Notes: generated from the letters alone by a model not told the origin. DNA of 64,000 nt from Paenibacillus_G sp049942825 (GCF_049942825.1 NZ_CP187970.1:7378001-7442000), one strand, 5' to 3'; positions 8,234 through 18,238 are shown, counted from the first letter of the stretch. Program-made: numbers and translations.

Positions 8234-9841
8234 TCAGCAGGTCTTCATCGTTCCGGGCGTGGTTCCCCAATATCGACGGAATACCTTGGTGAAGTAGCTC
8301 ACATCGCGGTATCCCGCCAGGAGCGCCGCATCATACACCTTCGCCCCGTCGGTGAGGGCCGCCTTGGCCCGCTCCATCTTCCGCTCCAGCACATAGGCCG
8401 AGAAGGGCTTGCCGATCTCCTGTTTGAAGAGGCGGCTAAGATAAGATGCATTCACATACAGGCGCTCGGCCAGGGCATGCAGCGTAAGATCCTGGTCCAG
8501 CTCCTTCTCCACCAGCTCCAGAATCGACTTGACCGTCCGGTGGTTCACCTGGCTTCCCTGCTCCTCGGCATAATCGAGAATCCGCTCTACGGTCCCGCTC
8601 AGCCAGGCCTGAATCTGCTGGGCGGTCGTGAGCAGGTGAATATTCTGAAAGTAAGGATAATAGCTGCCCGCCGCATCCTTCAGAAGCCAGCCCTGTCTGC
8701 GTACCGTGCGGACAAGCAGTGAGCTGAAGTACAGCACCTGCTCATGAACCTGCTCGGGGTCGGCTGTCCCCTGCCCCATCGCCGCCTCCCACAGTAACTC
8801 CAGCGCCTCCTTGGCCTTGGCCCGGTCTCCGGTCTGCAGCGCCACCTCAAGCGCCTTCTCGGAGGCCGGTTCGGGAACGGGCACAGTTGTCTGCGGCTGT
8901 ACGGGTTCCCGGTACGGGATCGCCAGGCCTCCGCCGTAGACTTTGCGCCGAAGCAGCGCGCTGCAGGCCTGCTGGTACAGTTCATACACAGCACATGCAC
9001 CGCCCGCCGATCCGCAGATGCCTGCGCTAGCCGTCACGGAGAGGATGCTCCCCAGCAGAGCCAGCATTTTCTCAGTGGCCGTATGAATCTGCAGCAGCCC
9101 CTCCTGTTCGCCGGCCCCCTCCGGGAGGGCGAACAAGAGGACTGCCGAGCCCGGCGTATCGGAGCAAATCCAATAGGTCCCCTCCTGCAGCTGCTCCTTG
9201 GCCATGCGGGCCAAGGTGTATTCGAGCACCGACGCATCACGTGCGGGAAGACCTTCCCCAGGAGAGGGCGGCTCATCCGGATCGATCACAGCCACGGCGA
9301 ATCTTCCCTCGGGCGGCAGGTTCAGCTGCAGCTCGGAGGCCAGCCGGCCGATCTCTTCAGCACGGTACCGGCCCCTGAGCCAGTCCAGGAGGAACCGATT
9401 CTGGAGATAAGGCAGGTGCAGGTGCCACTTGTATTCCACCAGGGCCTGTTCGTGGCTCGCTTCCCTCTGCCGCCGGAGCTGCCCGGCCGCTTCCGTCACG
9501 GCCTCCAGTATCTCCGTATCCCCTGCCGGCTTCAGCAGATACTTGAATACGCCGAGCTCCAGCGCCTTCTGGGCGAATTGAAAATTGTCGTGTCCGCTCA
9601 GGATGACCATCGCCATACCGGGTTCCTTTTCCCTCACGAGCCGGGCTAAGGTCAGGCCGTCCATATCCGGCATTTGGATATCGAGCAGCATGAGGTCCGG
9701 CCGCCGTCTCCCGATCAACGAGAGCGCCTCCACGCCGCCGGAAGCGGAAGCGATCACCTCAATTCCCCGCTCTTCCCATGGAATGTGACAAGTCAGGCTC
9801 ATCCGCAGGCGCGGTTCATCTTCAACAATCAACAGTTTCAA
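8234..9841 (-). CDS. YesN-type response regulator (REC plus AraC HTH)
   Basis: 535 residues. The receiver domain is at 1-120, with acidic residues ED at 7-8, phospho-acceptor Asp54 (LLDIQMPDMDG) and Lys104 (YLLKPAG). A long linker follows. The C-terminal AraC-type double HTH is at about 430-535 (ERLYVNASYLSRLFKQEIGK; YRDVSYFTKVFRRYWGTTPG). A TTG start is likely, with GGGGGAG seven bases before it. It lies 21 bases after the histidine kinase stop and is its cognate regulator. It probably activates transport or catabolic genes in response to the upstream binding protein or a related sugar. Confidence 0.9.
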   Translation of the reverse strand: MKLLIVEDEPRLRMSLTCHIPWEERGIEVIASASGGVEALSLIGRRRPDLMLLDIQMPDMDGLTLARLVREKEPGMAMVILSGHDNFQFAQKALELGVFKYLLKPAGDTEILEAVTEAAGQLRRQREASHEQALVEYKWHLHLPYLQNRFLLDWLRGRYRAEEIGRLASELQLNLPPEGRFAVAVIDPDEPPSPGEGLPARDASVLEYTLARMAKEQLQEGTYWICSDTPGSAVLLFALPEGAGEQEGLLQIHTATEKMLALLGSILSVTASAGICGSAGGACAVYELYQQACSALLRRKVYGGGLAIPYREPVQPQTTVPVPEPASEKALEVALQTGDRAKAKEALELLWEAAMGQGTADPEQVHEQVLYFSSLLVRTVRRQGWLLKDAAGSYYPYFQNIHLLTTAQQIQAWLSGTVERILDYAEEQGSQVNHRTVKSILELVEKELDQDLTLHALAERLYVNASYLSRLFKQEIGKPFSAYVLERKMERAKAALTDGAKVYDAALLAGYRDVSYFTKVFRRYWGTTPGTMKTC

Positions 9842-9862
9842 GTCCTTCTCCCCCTTGTCTCC

Positions 9863-11680
9863 TTACACTGCCGTACGTTCGGCAGCCTGCAGCCCCGACG
9901 CATCAATGCCGCACTTGTCCAGAGGCAGCAGGATCGTGACGCTTGTTCCCGTCCCCTCGGCACTGTCCACCCGCATCGAGGCCTCCGGTCCATAGAACAT
10001 GCGGACCCGGGCGCAGACATTGCGGAGCCCGAAGAACTCCGGGTTGTCCCCTTCTCCGGAGGATGGCGGCCGTGACGGCTGATCCATGATCCGGCCGAGT
10101 TCTCCCCGGATCCGGTGAAGACGGTCCTCCGCGATACCGAGCCCATTGTCCGTAACCGAGAGAATCAAGCGTCCATCCTCCAGCGTGCTCCCCACGGTCA
10201 ATTCGCCGCCCTGCTTCCTTCCTTTGAGCCCATGCTGAAGCGCATTCTCAACCAGCGGCTGCAGCAGCAGCTTGAGGACCGTCAGCCTCTCCGTACCCGG
10301 ATCGATCCGGTACAGAACCGTGAAGCTGTTCAGATACCTGAGCTGCTGTACGCGGACATAGTAGTGCAGATGCTCGACCGTCTCTTCCAGGGAGAATGCA
10401 TCCCTGCCCTTGTTCAGACTAAGCCGAAAAAAACGGGATAGATTCAGCACCATCTCGCTGATTTCCTCCGCATCGTAATTTTTGGCCGACCAATAGATGG
10501 AATCGAGCGTATTGTACAGAAAGTGCGGATTGATCTGCGACTGGAGGAACTTGAGCTCCGTATGGCTCAGCCTCAGCTGCTGCTCATAATAATCCTCGAT
10601 GAGATGCTTCTGGTCACGGGCCATCCGGTTGTACAGATTCATGACGAATCCGAACTCGTCACTGCGGTTGTGATGCAGCTGCAGATCATAGTTCCCCCCG
10701 CTGAGCTCCCGCATTCCGTCCGAGAGCCTCTTCAGCGGCCAGGCAATCCGGCTGTAGATCCCCCAGGAGATCAGAACCGAGAGGAGGATACTGAGGGCAA
10801 TAATCAGATTGGTGAAATGCCGGATCTGTCTTGTTTCCCCGTAGAGTTCCGCCTCCGGCTGCTGCATGAGAAGGGTCCATCCAAAATGAGGCGATACCGC
10901 CCTCGCCTCAATTCTCCCCGGAACGGCCGCCTCCGCCGCCTCCCGTTCCATCCCTGTACCCGCCACCAGTCCCCCATTCTTCGTATACAGGAAGATCCGG
11001 GAGTCACGGGACGGCAGAACGGACTCCATGATGGAATAGAGTCGGCTCCTGCTGAGCGTGACGATAAGCAGGTTCGGCGGACGGCGGCTGCTGTAGGAAT
11101 CCATCACCCGTACCAGGGAGACGCTGTCCGTACCGGTCAGGTCGCCGAACGAACGCCCACCGTGGATACCGTCTTCCGGCAGCAGATATTTCGTCCCCGA
11201 TCCGATGTCAGCCGCGAGCCTCTGGAGCCATGCGCGCTGCGATTCGTCCTCCACCTTCCTTGCGCCTGATTGCGTAGACACGATGGTCCCGGAATCTGCG
11301 TGATAAACCGAAATTTCCGATACCGTCCGGGTGATGGCCGTCACGCTCCACAGCTTGCCGATCAGCTCCGAGAATCGGTAGATCGCCTGCGGTGACAGTA
11401 CCGTCCCCGCTTCATTCAGGATGGGAACCAGGTTCTTGTCCGTGGCCACGAGCCGTGACAGCTCCTCTACATTCTGCAGTACGGTATCGATGGAATTCGT
11501 TACGGCCCCCAGGCTGCTCTCGGTGCGGCGGATGCTCTGCTGAAGCACAATCTCCTCCGATCGGGCATTGGCATACAGGCTGACGAGCACGAGCGGGAGC
11601 AGCACCAGCAGAAAATAAATCGTAAGCCTAAGCTGCGTGCTTCCATGATAACGACTGTGAATCCAATGCCAAATCTTCAT
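9863..11680 (-). CDS. YesM-type sensor histidine kinase
   Basis: 605 residues from the ATG at 11680. One helix is near residues 15-35, followed by an extracellular Cache-like sensor region, a second helix at about 295-315, a HAMP domain, and the His-kinase motif QINPHFLYNTLDSIYW with the phospho-accepting His. The ATPase has LLQPLVENALQHGLKG (N box), VTDNGLGIA (G1) and FGLRNVCARVRMFYG. The ATG overlaps the stop of the binding-protein gene (ATGA), so the two are translationally coupled. It partners the AraC-type regulator downstream. Confidence 0.92.
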   Translation of the reverse strand: MKIWHWIHSRYHGSTQLRLTIYFLLVLLPLVLVSLYANARSEEIVLQQSIRRTESSLGAVTNSIDTVLQNVEELSRLVATDKNLVPILNEAGTVLSPQAIYRFSELIGKLWSVTAITRTVSEISVYHADSGTIVSTQSGARKVEDESQRAWLQRLAADIGSGTKYLLPEDGIHGGRSFGDLTGTDSVSLVRVMDSYSSRRPPNLLIVTLSRSRLYSIMESVLPSRDSRIFLYTKNGGLVAGTGMEREAAEAAVPGRIEARAVSPHFGWTLLMQQPEAELYGETRQIRHFTNLIIALSILLSVLISWGIYSRIAWPLKRLSDGMRELSGGNYDLQLHHNRSDEFGFVMNLYNRMARDQKHLIEDYYEQQLRLSHTELKFLQSQINPHFLYNTLDSIYWSAKNYDAEEISEMVLNLSRFFRLSLNKGRDAFSLEETVEHLHYYVRVQQLRYLNSFTVLYRIDPGTERLTVLKLLLQPLVENALQHGLKGRKQGGELTVGSTLEDGRLILSVTDNGLGIAEDRLHRIRGELGRIMDQPSRPPSSGEGDNPEFFGLRNVCARVRMFYGPEASMRVDSAEGTGTSVTILLPLDKCGIDASGLQAAERTAV

Positions 11681-13205
11681 CGCTGTGCCTCGTACCGCCG
11701 GGACGCCTGCATCTGCCGGTTGACTTCCTCGGTGATGGCGTCTCCTCCACCCTGCTTCCACTCCTGTACATAGGCATCGAACGCCTCCGGCGGCGCCGTT
11801 CCCATGATGATCTGGAGAAAGACCTGCTGCATGGCCAGGAGGGACTCCGAATAAAGCTCCATGGATTCGGTAGGCGGACCAGTATAGGCGTCCCGTATGA
11901 GGTTCCGCTCGATCCGCTGCAGGTTATCGTACAGCCGGAACGTGACCCCGTAGGAGTCAAGACGCTTTCTGAGCAGTTCCGGGTCAGCCACCTCGGCAAG
12001 ACCTCCATAAATCCCGCGGTATTGATGCTTGTCGTGCTCGGCGAAGTCGCTCACGATCCGCCCTTCCTTCATCACCCATACTTCATTCGGAAACCCGAGA
12101 GTCAAGGTCTCGTAGCCGGCCCCTCCGATAAAATTCAATAACCGGACGACCGCCCCCGCATCGGTGCTCTTCGCCGGGATAACCTGGTAGCTTTTGATCC
12201 ACGGAGCCGCATACACTCCACGATCCCCCTTCGGTCCTGTCGGATACTCCAGCGGAATCCACTCGGCTTCGGGGCTGCGCACCTTGCTGCCGGCAATCAT
12301 CCCCCGCGTATCATACCAGGCTGCCGAGAAGAGCCCGATGCGCCCCTGCTCGACTTTCTCCGCCAGATTCTTGTGGTTCATGAGCGGAAACTCCGGGTCG
12401 ATCCCCCCCTCCCGGTAGAGCTTGGCCAGGAACAGGAGCGCCTCCTTCGTTTCCGGGAGAATATTCGAATACACCAATCGCCCGTTCCTATCGGTCCATT
12501 GGTTCAGCTGCACACCAAAAGCGCCGAAGAACGGCGCAGACCGAAATAAATGGTTGGTCAATGCCAGCCCGTAGGTATCATGCTTCCCATTGCCGTCCGG
12601 ATCCTCCCGGGTGAACGCCCGGATTACTTCCTGGTACTCCTCCAGCGTCCGCGGAGCCTTCAGCCCGAGCCGGTCCAGCCAGTCCTTGCGGACATACATG
12701 AGCTCCACACCGGAGGTCGGGTTGATGCTGGGAATGCCGTAGAGCTTCCCCTGAAATCGCACCCGGTCCCAAGCCTCCTGCGGGATCCGCTGCAGCAGAT
12801 CCCCTCCGTACTGCTGCAGCAGTTCATCCAGCGGCTGAAGTGCCCCGCGCTGCACCTGCCTCGCGACCCACACGTCAGAGGAAATACTGATCATATCGGG
12901 CACCTGCTCGCCGTTCAGCATGGCCTCCACCGTATGCTGATAGCCTTCCTGCGGAGGAAGGTTCACCTGCACGTCGAGCCCGGTATTCTCCTCGATATAC
13001 TGCAGATAGGGGTTACGGTTCTCATCGAGGCCCTGCGGGAACTGAACCCCTTGACTGTTAATAACAATGGAAATCCGCTCGGGCACACCGGCCTGTCCGG
13101 AGACCATCCCCTCTTGCAGGGAGGCAGGCACCGAGCACGAAGTCAGCCCCGCTGCCGAGAGCAGTGAGACAATCCTGAGATGATCGTAGCGAGCTTTGAT
13201 TTCAC
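11677..13205 (-). CDS. Solute-binding lipoprotein of a sensing operon, with a frame break in the signal peptide
   Basis: The main frame (484 codons from a GTG at 13131 to the stop at 11677) encodes an extracellular oligosaccharide-type binding protein, e.g. YLQYIEENTGLDVQVNLPPQ and YGIPSINPTSGVELMYVRKDW. Upstream in the same frame lies a lipobox-like LSAAGLTSCS, but no ATG/GTG/TTG start with a ribosome site. In another frame a GTG at 13205 follows AAAAGGGGG and begins MKSKLATIISGLS. Joining the two needs a one-base change near 13160-13170. This could be a real frameshift, a sequencing error or an unusual start. It is first in the operon with the YesM/YesN pair. Confidence 0.8.
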
Positions 13206-13237
13206 GAGCCCCCTTTTCCTATAATTTGATGCAAATT

Positions 13238-13251
13238 TTCCAAATATGGAA
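13238..13251. promoter_or_regulatory. Possible operator upstream of the binding-protein operon
   Basis: Inverted repeat TTCCA-AATA-TGGAA between a possible TATGAT -10 further upstream and the gene start. Only the symmetry supports this call. Confidence 0.3.
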
Positions 13252-13402
13252 TCCCTATTTCCCGATCATATCACAAATAAAGGAAATGTAAGCGGTAAAT
13301 TTCTTTTCTGTAACTTTTCTGTAATGTCCTGATTGCTTGCTGGAATAGCTAGAAATTTGGAGAGTCCGGATAGCTTCGGAGCACATGATCGTATGCCGAA
13401 AG

Positions 13403-13427
13403 GGCCTGCAGTCATGGACTGCAGGCC
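13403..13427 (-). terminator. Likely terminator of the ABC exporter operon
   Basis: Perfect 11-base inverted repeat GGCCTGCAGTC / GACTGCAGGCC with a three-base loop, 57 bases past the exporter stop. The T-tract is poor (CCCTTTC), so efficiency is uncertain. Confidence 0.5.
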
Positions 13428-13483
13428 TGCCTGAGGCGCAATTTCGCCATATGAAACTTTTAGCCTATCCACCCTTCACCCTC

Positions 13484-15343
13484 TTAACCTGCTTCCGGCC
13501 CTGCCTCCTCATCCTGCGCCCGGGCTTCGTACAGAGCGTGATACGCTCCCCGGCGATCCATGAGCTCTTCGTGGGAGCCCTGCTCGGCCACCCGGCCCCG
13601 CTCCATCACGACGATCCGATCGGCTCCGCGGATCGTGTTCAGCCGGTGGGCGATCACGAGATTCGTACGCCCCTGCATCAGCCGGGACAGCGCCTCCTGG
13701 ATGCGCATCTCCGTTACCGTGTCGATGCTGCTCGTGGCCTCGTCCAGGATGAGTATCGCCGGGTCGGCCAGCATCGCTCTCGCGATCGCCAGCAGCTGCT
13801 TCTGCCCATGCGAGATGCCGCTGCCTCCCTGGTGCAGCACCGTGTCGTACCCCTGGGGCAGCTTGGAGATGAAGCCATGCGCGTTGGCCAGCTTTGCTGC
13901 CTGCTCAATCTCCCCGTCCGTGGCGTCCAGCCGGCCGTACCGGATGTTCTCCCGGATTGTCGTGTCGAAGAGCACGGAGTCCTGCAGGACGAAGCCCATG
14001 ATGCGCCGCAGACTGCTCCGCTGCAGCGTTCGGATATCCTGCCCGTCGAGCAGGATCTGTCCGCCGTCGATCTCGTAGAAGCGGGTGAGGAGCTGGACCA
14101 CCGTCGTTTTGCCGGCCCCTGTCGTCCCGACCAGCGCCGCCGTCTGCCCCGGCCTTACCCGGAAGCTGAGATCGGATAGGGTCGGCTCCCCTTCCCCATA
14201 GCCGAACGTCACGCCCCGGAATTCGATATCTCCCCGGACGTCCGTCAGGACGAGGGCTCCCGGCTCATCCCGCTCCTCTTCCTCATCCAGAATCTCGAAA
14301 GCCCGCTCCGCCCCGGCCACCGCCGCCAGCAGCGTATTGTACTGGGTCGCCAGGTCGTTCAGCGGCCGGACGAACTGCCTCGCGTACTCCGTGAACGTGA
14401 TAATGACCCCGATGGTGACCAGCCCCTGGTAGGCCAGCACGCCGCCCGCCGCCGCAATGACCGCGAAGCTCATGTTATTGAGCATGATCATCAGCTTGGA
14501 GATGAAGCCGGAATACGTCTGCGCCCAATAGGCCGACGCCTGCAGACGCCGGTTCCGTTCCCCGAACGCCGCGGTCACCTGTTCCTCGCGCCCGAAGGTC
14601 TTCACGATCAGCTGTCCGGACAGCGTCTCCTCGATAAAGCCGTTGAACGTGCCCATATCCTTCTGCTGGGCACGGAACAGCCGGCCCGTGCGGCGGGTGA
14701 TCCACTTCATCCCAAGGAACATGACAGGCACCACCGTCATTGTAATCAGGGTCAGCAGCGGGCTGAGCCACAGCATCACGGCCAGCATGCCGGTGAAGGT
14801 GATCACCGAAGAGCAGATCTGGATAAAAGAGGAGCTCAGCGTCTGGCTGACATTGTCGATGTCATTGGTGAACCGGCTCATGAGCTCCCCATGCTGCCGC
14901 TTCGCGAAGTAAGGGATCGGCAGCCGCTGCAGCTGCGCGAACACGTCGGCCCGCATGGCGGCGACAGCTTGCTGCGCGGTGCCGATCATCAGATAGTTCT
15001 GCAGGACGGTCGCAGCCGTCTGCACGAGATACACGGCTGCCAGCCCGCCGAGGAGAAGCAGCAGTCCGCTTCCGTCCCGCCGGACAAGGTAGGTATCGAT
15101 GGCCATCCCTAGCCAGAGCGGACTGAGCAGGCTGAGCACCGAGCTGACGACGACCAGTACGCACACCAGTACCAGGATCAGCTTCGCGCCCGCCAGGTAG
15201 GACCAGATGCGCTGCAGGGTAGACTTTAGATTGCGGATTTTGGGTTTCGGCTTGCCTTGGCCTGCCGCCGGCCCGTCTTTTTCCTCCAGCAGCCCTTCAA
15301 GCGCCTCCGCGTATTTGGCCGGTATGCCGGGCAGCTTAAGCAT
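13484..15343 (-). CDS. Heterodimeric ABC exporter, second subunit (BmrD/YheH-like)
   Basis: 619 residues: an N-terminal extension of about 50, six membrane helices, and an ATPase domain with Walker A GTTGAGKTT and Walker B AILILDEATSSID carrying the catalytic Glu. The signature is altered to ISHGQKQ instead of LSGGQ. Together with the Asp in the partner's Walker B this gives one degenerate and one canonical ATP site, as known for BmrCD and TM287/288. It overlaps the partner gene by 8 bases. Likely role: export of a drug, lipid or peptide; the substrate is unknown. Confidence 0.9.
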   Translation of the reverse strand: MLKLPGIPAKYAEALEGLLEEKDGPAAGQGKPKPKIRNLKSTLQRIWSYLAGAKLILVLVCVLVVVSSVLSLLSPLWLGMAIDTYLVRRDGSGLLLLLGGLAAVYLVQTAATVLQNYLMIGTAQQAVAAMRADVFAQLQRLPIPYFAKRQHGELMSRFTNDIDNVSQTLSSSFIQICSSVITFTGMLAVMLWLSPLLTLITMTVVPVMFLGMKWITRRTGRLFRAQQKDMGTFNGFIEETLSGQLIVKTFGREEQVTAAFGERNRRLQASAYWAQTYSGFISKLMIMLNNMSFAVIAAAGGVLAYQGLVTIGVIITFTEYARQFVRPLNDLATQYNTLLAAVAGAERAFEILDEEEERDEPGALVLTDVRGDIEFRGVTFGYGEGEPTLSDLSFRVRPGQTAALVGTTGAGKTTVVQLLTRFYEIDGGQILLDGQDIRTLQRSSLRRIMGFVLQDSVLFDTTIRENIRYGRLDATDGEIEQAAKLANAHGFISKLPQGYDTVLHQGGSGISHGQKQLLAIARAMLADPAILILDEATSSIDTVTEMRIQEALSRLMQGRTNLVIAHRLNTIRGADRIVVMERGRVAEQGSHEELMDRRGAYHALYEARAQDEEAGPEAG

Positions 15344-17081
15344 GATTCACCCGCTCCTCTCTGGCTTGCGACTGTACGATGCTCCTATATAAGCCGGAGC
15401 TCTGCAGCAGCTCTTGGTGGCTGCCCTGGGCCAGCAGCTTCCCGTCCTCTAGCAGCAGGATCGTATCGGCCTGCTGTGCCGCCGTGATCTTCTGCGTAAC
15501 GAGCAGGATCGTGCAGGACATCGACCGCAGCTCGCCGAGCAGCCGCGCCTCCGTTCTGGCATCCAGCGCGCTCGTGCAGTCGTCGAGCAGAAGCAGCTTC
15601 GGCCGGCGCAGCAGCGCACGGGCGATGGACAGCCGCTGCTTCTGGCCGCCCGACAGGGTCGAGCCCTTCTGCCCGATTACGGTGTCATACCCCTCCGGCA
15701 TGTCATGAATCGTATCCTGGATTTGGGCACGGCGCGCCGCTTCCTCCAGCTCCTCCGGGGTGGCCTCCTCCCGCCCCCACCTCAGGTTCTCCTTCACGGA
15801 GCCGCCGAAGAGCAGCGCCTCCTGGGGAACATAGCCGATCGCCCGGCGCAGGCTCTCCGGCTCGTAACGGCGCAGATCCTCGCCGTCGATACGGATCCTG
15901 CCCCCCTCGGCCTCGTACAGCCGGGGAATCAGCTGCAGGAGGGAGGTTTTGCCTGAGCCTGTGGCGCCGAGGATTACCGCCAACTGCCCCGCCCCGACGC
16001 GAAACGACAGCGACTCCAGCACCGGCGACGCCGTATCCGGATAGCGGAACGTTACGCCGTCGAACTCGACGGTGCCGGCTGTCACCGTTTCAAGCCGGCC
16101 TTCCCGGTCCGCTCCGGTGTCTGCGGCGGCTTCCGTACCCTCTTCCGTCCGGAGCACCTCCTCCATTCGGGTGACGGCTGCACGGGCACGCGAGAGGCTC
16201 GTGATCATCATCGAGATGATGCCGAATGCCCCCGTAATGCGGGTGGCATAATTCACGACGGCCACGACCTCTCCGACGTTTACCGTGCCCCGGCCGATCT
16301 CTCCGCTGCCCAGCCACAGCAGCACCAGCACGCTGAGGTTCATGACGAGCAGCACGCAGGGGATCATCGTCTCCGACAGCCGCAGGGCTGCCGTCGTCTT
16401 GCCGGCCAGATCGCTGTTGGCTGCAGCGAACCGGCCCCTCTCATGCTCGCCCCGTACAAAGGCACGGATCAGGCGGATGCCCTTCAGGTTTTCGAGCAGT
16501 GTGCCGTTCATCCGGTCGAGCCGCTCCTGCACCGCCCGGAACAGGAGAAATCCGCGTTTCATCGCGAGCCCGAGCAGGAAAATGAGCAGCGGCGTCACCA
16601 CCAGAAGCAGCAGAGCCAGCTTCGCATCCACCGACACGGCCAGCACCAGCGCCCCGATCATGACAAGCGGTGAGCGCAGGAAGACGCGCAGGCCGAGGAA
16701 TACCGCAAGCTGCGTTTGGGTGACGTCGCTTGTGAGCCGCGTAATAAGCGTCGACGCAGGAAAACGGCCGAACGCCGCATACGAAACCGTCTGCAGGCGG
16801 CGGAACATCGCCTGACGGATATCATGGGCGAAGCCCTGGCTCGCGTCGGCCGCATAGAACGTATTGATCAGTCCGCTGATAAAGCCCAGCAGAGCGAGTC
16901 CGATCATCAAACCTCCCCACTTGAGCACCTGTCCGAAGTCATGGGGCACAATCCCCTCGTCGATCATCCGGGCGAGCAGCAGCGGATGCCACAGCTCCAC
17001 GACGAGCTCGACCAGCATCAGAATACTGGCCGCCGCCATCGACAGGCGGTAAGGCTGAAGAAACCGAAATACCGTACGCAC
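15336..17081 (-). CDS. Heterodimeric ABC exporter, first subunit (BmrC/YheI-like)
   Basis: 581 residues with six membrane helices, then an ATPase domain: Walker A GATGSGKTS, canonical signature LSGGQKQ, and Walker B LLLLDDCTSALD in which the usual catalytic Glu is Asp. This marks it as the non-catalytic-site partner of the following subunit. The start is a GTG (17081) behind GGGGAGAGG. A promoter with an internal palindrome lies 30-60 bases upstream. No regulator gene is adjacent. Confidence 0.9.
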   Translation of the reverse strand: MRTVFRFLQPYRLSMAAASILMLVELVVELWHPLLLARMIDEGIVPHDFGQVLKWGGLMIGLALLGFISGLINTFYAADASQGFAHDIRQAMFRRLQTVSYAAFGRFPASTLITRLTSDVTQTQLAVFLGLRVFLRSPLVMIGALVLAVSVDAKLALLLLVVTPLLIFLLGLAMKRGFLLFRAVQERLDRMNGTLLENLKGIRLIRAFVRGEHERGRFAAANSDLAGKTTAALRLSETMIPCVLLVMNLSVLVLLWLGSGEIGRGTVNVGEVVAVVNYATRITGAFGIISMMITSLSRARAAVTRMEEVLRTEEGTEAAADTGADREGRLETVTAGTVEFDGVTFRYPDTASPVLESLSFRVGAGQLAVILGATGSGKTSLLQLIPRLYEAEGGRIRIDGEDLRRYEPESLRRAIGYVPQEALLFGGSVKENLRWGREEATPEELEEAARRAQIQDTIHDMPEGYDTVIGQKGSTLSGGQKQRLSIARALLRRPKLLLLDDCTSALDARTEARLLGELRSMSCTILLVTQKITAAQQADTILLLEDGKLLAQGSHQELLQSSGLYRSIVQSQAREERVNHA

Positions 17082-17108
17082 GCAAGTACCTCTCCCCTCA
17101 TGCTGCCC

Positions 17109-17137
17109 AATCTGTTCTGTCCATTATAAAACAGATT
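17109..17137 (-). promoter_or_regulatory. Promoter-embedded palindrome of the ABC exporter operon
   Basis: Perfect arms AATCTGTT (17109-17116) and AACAGATT (17130-17137). On the minus strand a TATAAT -10 box lies between the arms, the usual place for a repressor operator. A MarR- or TetR-type regulator encoded elsewhere is inferred. Confidence 0.45.
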
Positions 17138-17269
17138 AAAGATTTGAACTATCCCGTTGACCCATTTTATTTATAGGAATAGTAAGGTTAGGAGCGGTGG
17201 GTTCGGTGTTCGTTTGTGAGCGGTGGATTAATAGGGTGAAATAAAGTAGGCGCAGATCTGGGATAGGTA

Positions 17270-17910
17270 TTCAAGCTTCACGCCATCGTTTGATTTGGTA
17301 GGTGCGGGTTCCTGCAAGGACCGACTCTGCGGGCGAGGGTTCCGTCGGATTCGACTCGGAGGCTGTAGTTTTCTGCAGCTGTTGAAATGATATCCTGCAC
17401 ATTCGGCGGACTGCTGACTTCATAAACGGCAGGTTCATAGAGGGTAGATTCGTTGGGCTTTTGATACGTTGCGGTATACTCTGCCGGCTTTTGGCATCTG
17501 TACTTTCGGGGCAGGAGATTTGAAGCTGCATCCCCGGCACCTGTTGAGCTGGTAGACTGCAGACTTGATGGGCTATCGAATTCGCGGGCAGTAGATTCGC
17601 AGACCGATTCGCAGACCGTTGAATCGACGACCTGATGAATCGCGGGGTTTATACTTCACGAGCTGAAGATTGGGTGAAGCCGGCAGCTTCGACCTGCCGG
17701 AGCCGGAGCTTCGACAGACTACAGACTCGACGGGCTGTTGTTCGGGTGATGGATTCGCTGGCGCTAGATTCGACGTCCTAATGGTTCGCGGGGCTGCACT
17801 TCGCAAGCTGAAGATCGGGTGAAGCCCGCAGCTTCGACCTGTTGGAGCTGATGCTTCCCCGGACTGCAGATTCATGAGATTTTGATTCGCGGGCGCCATG
17901 ATCCGAAGAT
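17270..17910. repeat. Decayed tandem repeat array of about 146-base units
   Basis: The clearest copies start at 17642 and 17788, each opening GCGGGG and sharing AGCTGAAGAT.GGGTGAAGCC and GCAGCTTCGACCTG. Similarity holds for about 95 bases and fades at the end. A third, more degraded unit precedes them (from about 17530), and shorter echoes such as TAGATTCG run back to 17270. Open frames on both strands here are Arg/Ser-rich and lack ribosome sites, so I treat the stretch as non-coding. Confidence 0.55.
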
Positions 17911-18002
17911 TCGGCAGCCATTGATTCGACGAATCGTCCTCGGTCCACTTCTCCTGCCTGCACCAAAAAAGCACTACACCCCGCAGTGCTTTCCGACTGA
18001 AT

Positions 18003-18021
18003 CTCCCGATAACATCGGGAG
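18003..18021. repeat. Perfect hairpin beside the dispersed repeats
   Basis: CTCCCGAT-AAC-ATCGGGAG, extended outward by GAAT/ATTC with one bulged base. Confidence 0.45.
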
Positions 18022-18040
18022 GGATTCCGATGACAACAGC

Positions 18041-18180
18041 GCGATAAAGGAACTCAGATGCGCTATATCGTTCCTGCCGGGCCGATTTGTCGAAATAAAG
18101 GAACTGAGATTCGCTATTCCGCCCCATTCACCCGGCAGATGCCGACTCCAGCCTTAATAAGATACCTGAGTTCCGCTGAT
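18041..18180. repeat. Three copies of a short dispersed repeat
   Basis: Copies at about 18044-18067 and 18095-18118 match ATAAAGGAACT(C/G)AGAT(G/T)CGCTAT. A third, degenerate copy (AATAAGATACCTGAGTTCCGCT) is at about 18156-18178. Spacing is 51 and 62 bases. The uneven spacing and divergence argue against CRISPR. Confidence 0.5.
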
Positions 18181-18238
18181 ATGAACGTAACCGAGCAACT
18201 CCCAGCACGTATCCCTGTTTTTTTGTACTCCAAACTAA

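Noticed and set aside
17573..18127. 184-codon open frame on the minus strand
   Set aside because: It covers the tandem repeat array, has Arg/Ser/Pro-rich composition and no ribosome site.
18041..18180. Regularly placed short repeats, possible CRISPR array
   Set aside because: Only three copies, unequal spacing (51 and 62 bases), the third strongly degenerate, and no cas genes nearby.
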